From NCBI GenBank assembly GCA_907163375.1, contig CAJQUW010006165.1:1-64000 (forward strand): 64,000 bases of DNA, read 5' to 3'. The notes beneath the pieces were generated by a model. It was given only the letters and a program-made list of their open reading frames with translations, did no database searches and was not told the origin of the DNA. Source of the DNA: Prostheceraeus crozeri (taxonomy: Eukaryota > Platyhelminthes > Polycladida > Euryleptidae). This document shows, one piece after another, positions 50,582 through 62,795 of the stretch (positions are counted from its first letter, which is position 1; each line of letters begins with the position of its first letter). Position numbers and translations under genes: made by a program.

Positions 50582-53186
50582 GTGTGAAGTTAGCACCGCC
50601 ACTCAGCACCGCCATATTGACAATGGAATGTGCCACTCAAATAAACCTAACAGATCGATGCATTTGGTGTGTGCCAGCATGTGCCACCCATTATTTTGAA
50701 AGAATTCCCCCTAGTTCAGGAAAATTCGCTGGTTGAAAGTTCGACATGGCGGTGATGTGAAGTTAGCACCATCACTAAATTTTTTTTCCAAAATACACAA
50801 TCAAAACATACGAAACACGCACAACAGATAGAAGACCATCAAATACATTGTGCCAGCAAGTTTCAGCACCTAAATCCCCGTACTTGCTGAGAAATTAGTC
50901 CCCGAAACCACAAAATGGCGGTGATGTGAAGTCAGCACCGCCACTGAAGTCTATTTTTAAAATACGCAAATAAAACACGCGAGACAACTACAACTGAGAG
51001 ATGACCATCAAAAACATTTTTGCCAGCAAGTTTCTTCTCTTAAGACGCCGTTCTTGCGGAGAAATCAGTCCCTGAAACCACAAGATGGCGGTGATGGAAA
51101 GCATAGAGTAAGTATATTAGGATATCCCATATATCCCTACTCTATGTTTGAAAGCACCACAAACTCAATTGAGCATCATGCTTCTTCGATGAAGCAGTCT
51201 GACAACGCTGGAAATATGCCCTTCGATCTCCTAATGTTATTGCTTCAATTGTTCATCAAGATCATCAAATGTGATAAAGATGTACTCACATCATGACACT
51301 AATAATGTTGATTGTAGATATTGACAACATCGTTTTCTATCAATGTTTCAATTGACTTCAAGAATTTCTGATTCACTGGATGTGCAAGCATACTCAAAAT
51401 TGAGGGGATATTGAGACACTCATCTACTTCATATGATCTAGCTAGAAGTCACAATATCTAATCTATTCGTAGAGCATTATTTCATAAACACATCTATTTT
51501 ATCATTCTTGTTTTAAGTTGTACAGGCTGTAATTAATCGCATGCCGTGAATATATTTTCCACGGCAAACAAATGAAAATGTTTATCGATATATTGATCAT
51601 ATGGTAACCGAAAACTGACCAATCATGGGACGTCGTTGGTCAAATGAAAAATTCAAACCATTACCAATAGTTTTGCCGTTGTAAGTCGCGAACTCTCCTC
51701 CTTCATGCGGGGAAAAATAAATGAATCGAATGCTATTCATCAATGGCCTTTAATAAGAAAGTAAGTCTTCCTAGTTATGCCATTGCATATACTCGTCAAA
51801 TGCCTTCACTGTCTTACAGAGATTTGAACAAAGTAATAGCTTCAGCTTTCTGTTAACAGTTCAGGCACATGACGGTATTCACCTGTCGAGATATTCGTAT
51901 TTGCATTGATATCTGTATAGCCAGTATGCAAACGGTTTAATGTTGAAGTGGAAAATTTTATAATACCTCCATTGAGTGGTCCCAATTTTGGAAAAAAGAT
52001 TCAGTGGCGGTGCCAACTTCACATCACCGCCATTGAGCTTTCGGGTTGGTTTTCCACCGACTGTGGTGGGATTTTCGTGAACTAAACGAGTGGCACATGC
52101 TGGCACACTCCATCTAGATCGATTCTGATCGTTGGTTTGACTGGCACATTCCATTTTTAAAGATGGCGGTGCTAACTTCACATCACCGCCAGCGCATTGA
52201 GCTTTCGGGGGCTAATTTCTCAGCAAGTACGGCGTCTTAGAAGAAGAAACTTGCTGACACAATGTTTTTGATGGTCATTTCTCAGTTGTACTTGTCTCGC
52301 GTGTTTAGTTTGCGTATTTAAAAAAAAAGACTTCAGTGGCGGTGCTGACTTCACATCACCGCCATTTTGTGTTTTCGGGGACTAATTTCTCAGCAAGTAC
52401 GGGGATTTAGGTGCTGAAACTTGCTGGCACAATGTTTTTCATGGTCTTCTATCTGTTGTGCGTGTTTCGTATGTTTTGATTGTGTATTTTGGAAAAAAAT
52501 TTTAGTGGCGGTGCTAACTTCACATCACCGCCATGTCGAACTTTCGAGCAGCGATTTTTCCTAAACTAGGAGGAATTCTTTCAAAATAGTGAGTGGCACA
52601 TGCTGGCACACTCCATCTAGATCGATTCTGATCGTTGGTTTGACTGGCACATTCCATTTTTAAAGATGGCGGTGTCAACTTCACATAATCGCCAGCGCAT
52701 TGAGCTTTCGGGGGTTAATTTCTCCGCAAGTACGGCGTCTTAGGATAAGAAACTTGCTGGCACAATGTTTTTGATGATCATCTCTCAGTTGTAGTTGTCT
52801 CGCGTGTTTTATTTGCGTATTTTAAAAAAAGACTTCAGTGGCGGTGCTGACTTTACATCACCGCCATTTTGTGATTTCGGGGACTAATTTCTCATCAAGT
52901 ACGGGGATTTAGGTGCTGAAACTTGCTGGCACAATGTTTTTGATGGTCTTCTATCTGTTGTGCGTGTTTCGTATGTTTTGATTGTGTATTTTGGAAAAAA
53001 AATTAGTGGCGGTGCTAACTTCACATTACCGCCATGTCGAACTTTCAACCAGCGATTTTTCCTAAACTAGGGAGAATTCTTTCAAAATAGTGAGTGGCAC
53101 ATGCTGGCTCACGTCAAATGCATCGATCTGTTAGGTTTATTTGAGTGGCACATTCCATTTTCAAGATGGCGGTGCTAACTTCACAC
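50582..53186. mobile_element. Modular foldback element FB-1
   Basis: An element with inverted ends GTGTGAAGTTAGCACCGCC and GGCGGTGCTAACTTCACAC, flanked on both sides by ACGT. Each arm is built of modules of about 160-173 bp, every one opening with ATGGCGGTGATGTGAAGTTA and GCACCGCCA. The left arm has modules A (50582), B (50746) and C (50915), breaking off inside a module boundary at 51096. The right arm, inverted, has boundaries at about 52003, 52162, 52335, 52504, 52664, 52837 and 53004 and the end at 53186: D, C, B, an A/D chimera, C, B, A. The unique middle (51097-52000) shows no transposase. ORFs inside are palindrome artefacts. Confidence 0.85.
51097..52000. other. Unique centre of FB-1
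   Basis: About 900 bp between the foldback arms without recognisable coding. It opens with a 46-bp mini-hairpin (51102-51147) whose left half CATAGAGTAAGTATATTAGG matches the terminus of MITE family M. A degraded module boundary may lie at about 51966. Confidence 0.5.
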
Positions 53187-53194
53187 ACGTGTTT

Positions 53195-55155
53195 CTATCT
53201 CAAATCAGTAATTCGACTGTGAAATTCAAAGGCGAATTCAACACGACCAAAATATCAAACAAATTGTACTCATTACCATGCTGGTTGATGTTATTCGTAT
53301 AGCAATAATCATATACATGTATATTTGCTTAAACAATTATATTTAAAGTCGCATATATAACAGAACTCAAGATATTAGAGCACATATTACATGTAGGCTT
53401 GCATCCATAATTTCATGGCAATACATTCATATATTTAAAGAAGATGCCCTCCAGTTCATGAACAAAACTTTGACTATAGTTGGTGGGGCCATTGAGTAAT
53501 GTTTTAAGCAAAATATTCAGTTTGCTCTGCATACAAGTAACTCATTGTTTCTATTGAATTAAAAATGAACAGCCTGCCAAATAAACTAAATTAGTCAATG
53601 ATCAATAACCACCGATGGTCTGGTTCTCATTCCTAGACAAAACAAACCTATCAGCTTAATTTGTAGCAGTGCACTGAGTAGATTCTAGATAGGCCTATGC
53701 AATGAGCATGTCACATGTAGATGAATTTTCCTCGGGTGCACCTTCAGTTGGCGAAATGCTTTTTCGGCGAAAGGTTTGCTTATGGTGTCATTCATTGAAC
53801 ACGGTAAGCATGCTTATGAAGCATCTCAGCCTGTTATTCCAGATTGGTATTTGGCACAGGCGGTTTAAACCATAGAATTGTATTTAACACGCTGATGTTC
53901 TCATAACTTATTTCATTAAGGAACTTTGATCGGTTTTACCATTTAGTAATATAAATAGCTTTGCTCTGAATCGACACTCAGGGCTCCAAATGTCCATTTG
54001 CATTGAAATTCATTTGGTCGTGGGTTTTCACAGTAATCAGAATCACATTATCCCCTAGCGATGGGAAACGTTAGTGATATTATATGAACGTCAAATCGTT
54101 TTCCAGTAAATCATATCATCCCCTGTATACTCGAAGAAATTTGAAAAGTAAACATTAATCAAGCAAGCTCAGCTGTAGCTAAAGAGCAGAAAGCAGTCGT
54201 AATGCGTTGTATTGCGTATTGAAAGAAAACAGCGCTAGCAAAGTTATCTTTGAAAATTGAATGAAAAATTGATGCTTGTAAATACCGCACGCGCGAAGAA
54301 ATAACAACCTATGTTCTTATAGTTGCGGTTGAGACTACTTTTCGATTTTTCTCTTTATGGTGTCTGGATTTAATGCAGGTGTTGTTTATCTACTTGTGAT
54401 TTAAGAATACTCAATATACCAAAAGATGATTATGTGATAAGTTGGTATTTTAACATCTGAAATATCAGACATCCGGAGAAATTCGTTGCAAGGATAGTTT
54501 GAGTATATCGCCCATTTCTTCGCCCAGAAATTTGATAACAGCAAGCTGTCCAGTTTCCATTGATTAATCTTAAAGTGACTGCTACTAATCTGAAAATATA
54601 CTTTGTTATCAGCCAATGTGGTCTAATCCAACAGCAAAATAATTTTGCACTAAAAGCCTGACCTTTTAGTGTGAATATAAAGCATGTTTGATAAACTTAA
54701 GTCATAGTAGGCCTAATTAGTACAGATGTAAAATTATACAACTGAGGAGTACATCATTTGCCCTTTTGACTCTTCTAAAAGGCCATGTTAAGAAGCATAA
54801 AATACAGCTGACATATTCTATTGAAATTGTACAGAAAAGGATAAAAATCAATATTAATTTCTAGTTTAGATATAGCATCATGATTAAATAAATAAGTTGA
54901 TGATTAGCTTGATCAGTACGATAATTCAAAGATGGTTAAAAGTTATGAAGTGCAAAAAAGGATTCGTAAATCATGAAACATCTTGTGAGTGGAGGCTCTC
55001 AAGAATTTCATATTTGATCGCAGTGATCAGGCATTGAAAATGTCATAAATTAATGCAATCAAACTGTATCAGTTTCACTTTAATTACAGAACTCTACATT
55101 AATATTCAATAATTCAACAGATTTAGTTCAGTATTCCAAGCTTAGACAATACATT
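53195..55155. other. AT-rich noncoding stretch
   Basis: Nothing supported. Confidence 0.4.
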
Positions 55156-55159
55156 CAAG

Positions 55160-55645
55160 ATTAAAGGAAATGAGTTTTTGAAATCAACCCTATCTTTCAG
55201 AGGAATTTTTGGTGTGGTAATAGAATTTACATCAAAAAAAATTCAACACTTATATTTCAGATAATATCATTTTCGATTAAGAAATAGAGCTAGTATCTCA
55301 TAAATCATTTATGCGACAATGCGATATGCATGGGCTATTTTTATTTCGGATTTGCAATTTTTATTTAAGAATCGTTTATTTCAAATAAGGGCATCATCAT
55401 TTATAATTCAGACAGTAGAAGTAATTCACAAATCGTCTTTTCTGAAATTCTGAAGCATGAATGATTCAGAATGAACTACAAGTGATCATTCTGAAATATA
55501 GCGATATTTTTTTAAGATCCCTCTATTTCTCAATTAAAAATGATATTATCTGAAATGCTGCATTTCCAAATTCAAATTATATTAACATACCACAACATTC
55601 CTCTGAAATTTAAGGGTGATATCCTGAATTTCATTAATGAAAAAC
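55160..55645. repeat. Old imperfect palindrome
   Basis: The left arm words TTTCAGAGGAATTTTTGGTG and ATTTCAGATAATATCATTTT with AAGAAATAGAG recur inverted on the right (CTCTATTTCTCAATTAAAA, ATGATATTATCTGAAAT, ATTCCTCTGAAAT). Ends are blurred. Probably a diverged foldback MITE. It ends about 25 bp before the next palindrome. Confidence 0.6.
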
Positions 55646-55668
55646 ATGTGAATCTAGTCACTACTTTA

Positions 55669-56269
55669 CACAGGAAAAGTGCCACAAAGTTCCTCCAAGT
55701 CACTATATTCTAAGTTAAAGAGAAGATAAAGTCAACGCCGATATCTTTCACCTGGTCTTATCAAAGTGTACCTAGGACAAATATTGTTTGACAATGTTCA
55801 GAAAATCTATAAGCCTATATGAATACGATCTACCCGAAGATGACCATGGCAGAAAAAGCTGTCAAACAAATTTCTTCTGTGCGCACAATACAGGCTTCTC
55901 TATCTTGATGTATAAGGCCTCTAAGATTGACAAAAGATATCTTGAGCGTGCACGAGTTTTTGATGGCATGGATAATAGATCAAAATTTGGAATTGTAACT
56001 CGTGCACTTTCCAGAAATTTTGTGTCAATTTTTAGAGGCCTTGTACATCAAGAAGCCTATATTATGTTAGAAAAGTCTGCATTGTGTGCACAAAAGGAAT
56101 TTGTTTGGCAGCTTTATCTGTCATTTATTCATATAGTCTTATAGCTTTTCTGAACATTGTCAATCAATATTTGTCTTGAGTACAACTTGATAAGACCATG
56201 AAAAGTCTGGGCGTTGACTATATTTTCTATTTAACTTTGAATATAATTACTTAGTGGCACTTTCCTGTA
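55669..56269. mobile_element. Long palindromic MITE with TA flanks
   Basis: A 601-bp foldback starting CACAGGAAAAGTGCCAC and ending GTGGCACTTTCCTGTA, flanked by TA (55667-55668 and 56270-56271), as for Tc1/mariner-type targets. The arms (about 290 bp) match along their length with scattered differences, for example GACAATGTTCAGAAAA.CTAT on both sides. A 118-codon frame inside (55788-56144) crosses the palindrome centre and is a by-product, not a gene. Confidence 0.8.
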
Positions 56270-56274
56270 TAGCA

Positions 56275-59200
56275 TAAATTTCAGTGCTTTAATCTGGAAT
56301 ATGTTGTGAAAACTTGGAATATTGAAATATATTTGTTGGATTATTAAATATAAATGTAGAGGAAATTAATATGGTGAGTAGTCACCCCATCAAAGTCAAT
56401 TGCTATCAGTACAGCAACAGATGCCATAGTTACAAAAAGAAAATGTTGTCAAAATGTGGACACTCTTGAGCATTTTCGATCAAATATCAGTCAATAAGTA
56501 AAATCGCTTATGAAGTCCATCAGACACAAATTTATGACAGTAATAAGCTTTACATGAAGTTTTACCTCTATAAGTTGCAAGTTTACTGTAAGTTTCTCCA
56601 CCACGGGAGTTGCACTACTTTACACATCCTGTTCACACACTTAAACGCACTCTTGAGCTAGCAGTGAGATTGAAGGATGAGGAAAGGAGTTCGCATATGT
56701 GAATCTCAATAAGCAGCATCCTGAGAAATAATCGCACACAACTTTGCATAGGAAGTCAGAGGATTTTGCTATTTGATTGAATATGTTTTATAGTTTGCAA
56801 ATTTTACATGAGCTACGTGGTCATTTAATAACTCGCTGCATAACTTTTACTAATCCCAGAGATTATTTGGTTTTGAGTCAATACGGCTTAAGCCAACAAG
56901 ATCTTCCTAATGAGGTGAGGTTTGAATAATAGAGCAATGGATTGTCAGTTTAAAGAACTTCCTTTGCCAAGAGGAAAAGTAACACTATCATTCTCAAAAC
57001 TAATCATGTAAAATTGAAGATAACCATAGCACTTGAAAATAAACAGCGTAATCAGGTAATCCGTTCACCTATTTGCTTTGCTTGTCACTTGTTGGCAACA
57101 GCCATCACGCGAAAGTTTCAAAAAATCGATTTGAAAAGAGCTGTATGAAATGTCATCAGATTGGAGGATCATAAGTAGTTCTTAGGATAGGAAGATGCAT
57201 TTTCTTTTCCCGGTAAAGTGCAGTGACGATGAATTACTCATCATCTGAGGTAATTTAATTGTTAAATTGAGCACGTAACTCTTGTAACTCGGTAGTTTCT
57301 ATCGACCGTTATGGAAAGTACATGAGTATGAAGTGGTATTGTTCTATTAACGTAAAACGCATTTGCTAATTATTCAAGCTGAATTGGATTAATGATTGCA
57401 GCTTGAAAGAAAGCATATCACTCTATGTGAAATAGTGGAAAATTTTGAATGCATGCAATATATTTGAGCTGAATGACTCTCATCAAGTGCTTGCAAATAC
57501 TAAAATTCATGAGGTTCTTGATCTCATGTTAACCGTCGCATTAAGTTCTTTTTCCTTTCACTTGTATGAAAATTTGCAGCTTAACATGTGTGCATGTTTG
57601 TTGAAAATATTGTCAAAGACTTTTCTCATAAAACACAATCAAAAACATTTTTGGTGTTTTGATGGATTGTACTAATGATTTCTCAGTCTTGAAATATTTG
57701 GAATGTATTCATATTCAATATCTATAAGACTGCAAATTATGCATTGCTGTGCGATTTTTCAACGTAAAAGAAAGTTAAACGAACGCTGATCAGCTGGCAT
57801 GATATAACACTATATTCAGACAGCGGTATGCTGCAGGACAAACCGCGGATCATTCTCAAATCATCGAATATCCAAACGCAAACTAAAACCACAGTTGCTG
57901 GCAGATTTACAGTCAATTACTTTGTGCGCAGTGTGTATTTGGCAGACGAAAAAAAGCAAAACGTTGAAAATAATCATGGATACAATGGTATGATTTTCAC
58001 TAATATTATATTATGACTTTGCCACAAACTTTGCATTCAGCTATACGCAGACCTAATCAAATGCATTATTAAGAATGTGAAGGTTCTTGTTTGATGGTCT
58101 CGATGTTCGCCAATCACCTAGTGTTCCAAAATCACAATGGAAGTATTCCGAAATTGTTTGGTGTCAAATAGGACTTCTCTATAATCCAATAATGCACAAC
58201 GTAACTGCAGGGGAATTGAAGACGTTGACTAATAGAAAGCTAAAATGATTCATTTTGTCGCAACCAAGTCATAGCTGACTATAGTTCCATTACTTAATTT
58301 CAGACCCGAAACGTAAGTCTACATGCATATACATGTATCTAGCTAGCCACAGACGCTATATCTGTATGCAGTCGTACTATGCATTATGATTGTGCAATTG
58401 ATTGCCTCTTCGTCTTTATTTTTACTTGTTGTTCACATGTGTTAATTTGGGCTGGACATAGGCCCAGTCCATCAATGATCAATTTTGCAAAACATAAATT
58501 TCTATGTCTAATCTGATTTATGGTTAGCTAGCCCTTCTGTCGTTTAAGATAATTTTCCATAACTTGGAAATGTGCAAGGAATTTGTCTCCCTTTAGCAAA
58601 CCCACTCTAATTGGTATATGTTTGTGATATCACGAGCATTTATATCTAAAACTCACTGTACCTGGAAAGAATTAAAGTTTACAATCAACGACATCTCATT
58701 AAATGAAGAATACATACCATCGCAATTTCATGTAAAGAATTCTTCCTCAAATGGGAATCGATTGCCATGATAAAATTAGGCGAATAATGTTACTTACTCA
58801 CCACGCTTTTAATTCACGCATGTGTGTTTTTTTCTTCACAGTGATTTATCGCAATTACAGAATCTGAAGAGAATAATTCGCTCTAAAAACTGGCGGGTGT
58901 TTTCGTGTTTCATGACTGTCTTTCCTATCATTGCATGACCTCTTGGCACATCGTTGTTGCATCGATTTTCGAATTACATAATTTACAACTCACTATCCAT
59001 AATTAAAACAGGCAATCTGTTGATTACACTGCTGTTTGGGGTGGTTCAAACATGATTTGTCGATATTATCGCCTTCAAATGTAGAATCTGTACACGTAAA
59101 TTGAGTGAGACAGAAATGACAACCACTGGAAAATTAAGTTTTCAACCGATGGAAGACATTATCTTCTTGCTCTGATCGAAAACCGCTCTTTGAGATATTG

Positions 59201-59440
59201 AGATATAGAAGACAAGGCGGTTGGTAATTAGACATTTGAAGTATCACATACTTGAAGAAATCAAGTCTCACGATACAGATTATTATTCTTTGAATGTACT
59301 TGATTTATCTTTCACTTTATTTGACTTGCATGCTTTAGAGACGTCAATGAAACAATGGATTGAAAGGGAATCAATTAATTAGGGAATTATTAAAGGTTAA
59401 TTTCGGTCAACTTAGGAATTTGGCGCTAAATTTTACAATA
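56275..59440. other. AT-rich noncoding stretch
   Basis: No gene, RNA or repeat is supported. Confidence 0.4.
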
Positions 59441-59450
59441 TCTGAAACGT

Positions 59451-60834
59451 GTGTGAAGTTAGCACCGCCACTCAGCACCGCCATATTGAAAATGGAATGT
59501 GCCACTCAAATAAACCTAACAGATCGATGCATTTGGTGTGTGCCAGCATGTGCCACTCACTATTTTGAAAGAATTCTCCCTAGTTTAGGAAAATTCGCTG
59601 GTTGAAAGTTCGACATGGCGGTGATGTGAAGTTAGCACCACCACTAAATTTTTTTTCCAAAATACACAATCAAAACATACGAAACACGCACAACAGATAG
59701 AAGACCATCAAAAACATTGTGCCAGCAAGTTTCAGCACCTACATCCCCGTACTTGCTGAGAAATTAGTCCCCGAAAACACAAAATGGCGGTGATGTGAAG
59801 TTAGCACCGCCACTGAAGTCTTTTTTTAAAATACGCAAATAAAACACGCGAGACAACTACAACTGAGAGATGATCATCAAAAACATTGTGCCAGCAAGTT
59901 TCTTCTCCTAAGACGCCGTACTTGCTGAGAAATTAGCCCCCGAAAGCTCAATGCGATGGCGGTGATGTGAAGTTGGCACCGCCATCTTGAAAAATGGAAT
60001 GTGCCAGTCAAACCAACGATCAGAATCGATCTAGATGGAGTGTGCCAGCATGTGCCACTCGTTTAGTTCACGAAAATCCCACCACAGTCGGTGGAAAACC
60101 AACCCGAAAGCTCAATGGCGGTGATGTGAAGTTGGCACCGCCATCTTGAAAAATGGAATGTGCCAGTCAAACCAACGATCAGAATCGATCTAGGCCGTTT
60201 TGATAAGTCAGGAGAGAAAGAATTCCAGTGGTCGTCTTCTATGATAGCCAAATAATTCCAACCGTAGGTTTGACTGACACATTCCATTTTTAAAGATGGC
60301 GGTGCCAACTTCACATCACCGCCATCGCATTGAGCTTTCGGGGGCTAATTTCTCAGCAAGTACGGCGTCTTAGAAGAAGAAACTTGCTGGCACAATGTTT
60401 TTGATGATCATCTCTCAGTTGTAGTTGTCTCGCGTGTTTTATTTGCGTATTTTAAAAAAAGACTTCAGTGGCGGTGCTGACTTCACATCACCGCCATTTT
60501 GTGTTTTCGGGGACTAATTTCTCAGCAAGTACGGGGATTTAGGTGCTGAAACTTGCTGGCACAATGTTTTTGATGGTCTTCTATCTGTTGTGCGTGTTTC
60601 GTATGTTTTGATTGTGTATTTTGGAAAAAAAATTTAGTGGCGGTGCTAACTTCACATCACCGCCATGTCGAACTTTCGAGCAGCGATTTCTCCTAAACTA
60701 GGGAGAATTTTTTCAAAATAATGGGTGGCACATGCTGGCACACACCAAATGCATCGATCTGTTAGGTTTATTTGAGTGGCACATTCCATTTTCAAGATGG
60801 CAGTGCTGATCGAGTGGCGGTGCTAACTTCACAC
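59451..60834. mobile_element. Modular foldback element FB-2
   Basis: Same family as FB-1, with the same ends and ACGT on both sides (59447-59450 and 60835-60838). The left arm has modules A (59451-59614), B (59615-59783), C (59784-59955), D (59956-60114) and a truncated second D (60115 to about 60195). After a centre of about 65 bp the right arm returns partial D, C (boundary about 60294), B (about 60466) and A (about 60637) to the end. It contains no transposase. The arms are very similar, so it is younger or better conserved than FB-1. Confidence 0.88.
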
Positions 60835-60846
60835 ACGTATATCTTA

Positions 60847-61590
60847 GTCCGGGAGCTAGCGTGAAGTTGTGCAGGGAACGAGGTAGTACATAAAACTTTC
60901 ACATAGCATAGTACACCTCTAACCTACTGCAGAACTTCGCGTCTGCCGGATCAGATCATTTGCTTTTAAGAAATAGAGAGGATAACACAATCCTATGTAT
61001 TTCCAATGGTAAAATTGTGACATTTAAGGTGTTGACTCCATTTTTTCGAATTTTTGCTCATAAAAGTTACACAAATTGGTATTTTGTTGAACTGGTTATT
61101 ATAGAAATCATCTACAGATCATGATCTTTCAAATGAGTTATCATTCAGTGACAGAGGATGAAGTAAAGTGTACAAACAAACACTTTTCGTTGGTGTAACT
61201 GCAAATTTTAACATAGAAATTTCAGGAAAATTGTTGATATACTTTAACGAAAAGTGTTTGTTTGTACACTTTACTTCATCCTCTGTCACTGAATGATAAC
61301 TCATTTGAAAGATCATGATCTGTAGATGATTTCTATAATAACCAGTTCAACAAAATACCAATTTGTGTAACTTTTATGAGCAAAAATTCGAAAAAATGGA
61401 GTCAACACCTTAAATGTCACAATTTTACCATTGGAAATACATAGGATTGTGTTATCCTCTCTATTTCTGAAAAGCAAATGATCTGATCCGGCAGACGCGA
61501 AGTTCTGCAGTAGGTTAGAGGTGTACTATGCTATGTGAAAGTTTTATGTACTACCTCGTTCCCTGCACAACTTCACGCTAGCTCCCGGAC
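60847..61590. mobile_element. Near-perfect palindromic MITE, 345-bp arms
   Basis: The left arm 60847-61191 and right arm 61246-61590 are inverted copies of equal length; by eye I see a single mismatch. The loop is 54 bp. Ends are GTCCGGGAGCTAGCG / CGCTAGCTCCCGGAC, flanked by TA (60845-60846, 61591-61592). No coding capacity. The near identity points to a recent origin. It begins only 8 bp after the ACGT that closes FB-2. Confidence 0.92.
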
Positions 61591-61594
61591 TATC

Positions 61595-62794
61595 TGAACC
61601 CATTTGTGTCAGACCTTTAAAAAAGGAATACGTGTATTTCATTCTAGTCATAATATACCGGCATTTCCTTATTATAGCGCGATTTTTTGATCCCTGATAG
61701 CATGAAGGTTTTCACTGTTTCTCAAAAATTTTACTATCGCTTATGTCCCAAAGTTCAGGACAAATTATGAATCTGTCGGTACAATGTGCGGGCTCAATAG
61801 GCTTACCCACTTTTGATATCTTTAAAAAAGCTTGCATGTATACGCAGATTGCACATAATTTTGTCTGAATCTGCGTTATCGCCGTTCCAACTTCTTTGCT
61901 GTGTTCGATGAAAAAAGAAGCCACTCCGCCATGAAAGAACCAATATTAAATCCTTCATGGTGCATAAATTCTACAAAAGCGAATCATTTTGGGGGATGTA
62001 GCACCCTTTCAAGTAAGGTAATGGAACATCCTGTTAACATGCATTCTGGTGCAATGATGGCACCATCTTCTCAGAAGTTTAGGAAGCACTTACGTAATTT
62101 ATGCGATTATTTTTCAAAATGATTACTTATCTTTGTATGGTTGGCATCACTACGTACTTCCGGAAGTGTTGGCAGTTGGCCAGTTATGAGATTCTTTTAG
62201 TCATGTATTAACCGCAAGAAGGTACACCAGTGTAGTAAGGCGAATACCTTTGGGAAGATAGTCAATTTCATAATGAATACGGTACAAATAGCACACAATA
62301 CAAAAATTATGCATGTTAAAAGGAATTCTTTAAAAAGCTATGAATTACATCGTCCTTTCTGTAAGGCAGAATGATGTTGAAAAGCAGAATCGGAAAATAT
62401 TGTTAGACGACCAAAAGCCGGGTAACAATATCACATGATATCTACGTAACTTATTTCAGAATCTGTCTCTACCAAAATCCATCGAAAACATAAGCAGAAT
62501 TACGTAGTATGTTTACGGGATTATCTCGCTAACCTGTTTGGAGACATTCATGCTAATAAAGTGTCAAAGTTCTAAAATCATAAAAATCTTCAGTTCACAT
62601 TAGGATAAGTGATAGAATATATGATGTTCTTCATGCTAAACCAGAATAAGCATGTTCGCAAATTAGAGACTCCCGCAATTTTTTTGGTCGATTCATTGAA
62701 AAAACATAGTTCGCTTCATCTGCGTGAGATTTTTTCGGCCAACAGCATATGCCATTATTAAGGGACTGAAAATAAAGAATAAGTTTTTCCTAGG
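61595..62794. other. Noncoding stretch
   Basis: A frame of 73 codons at 61901-62122 has no recognisable features. Nothing else is supported. Confidence 0.4.
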
Positions 62795-62795
62795 C

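Noticed and set aside
51879-52181. 100-codon minus frame, with similar frames at 59360-59605 and 60063-60314
   Set aside because: All come from the foldback modules. The shared peptide start KLAPPSLKMEC simply reads the repeated boundary motif.
55788-56144. 118-codon plus-strand frame as a gene
   Set aside because: It spans the centre of a TA-flanked palindrome and its two halves are inverted copies of each other; there is no domain and no promoter evidence.
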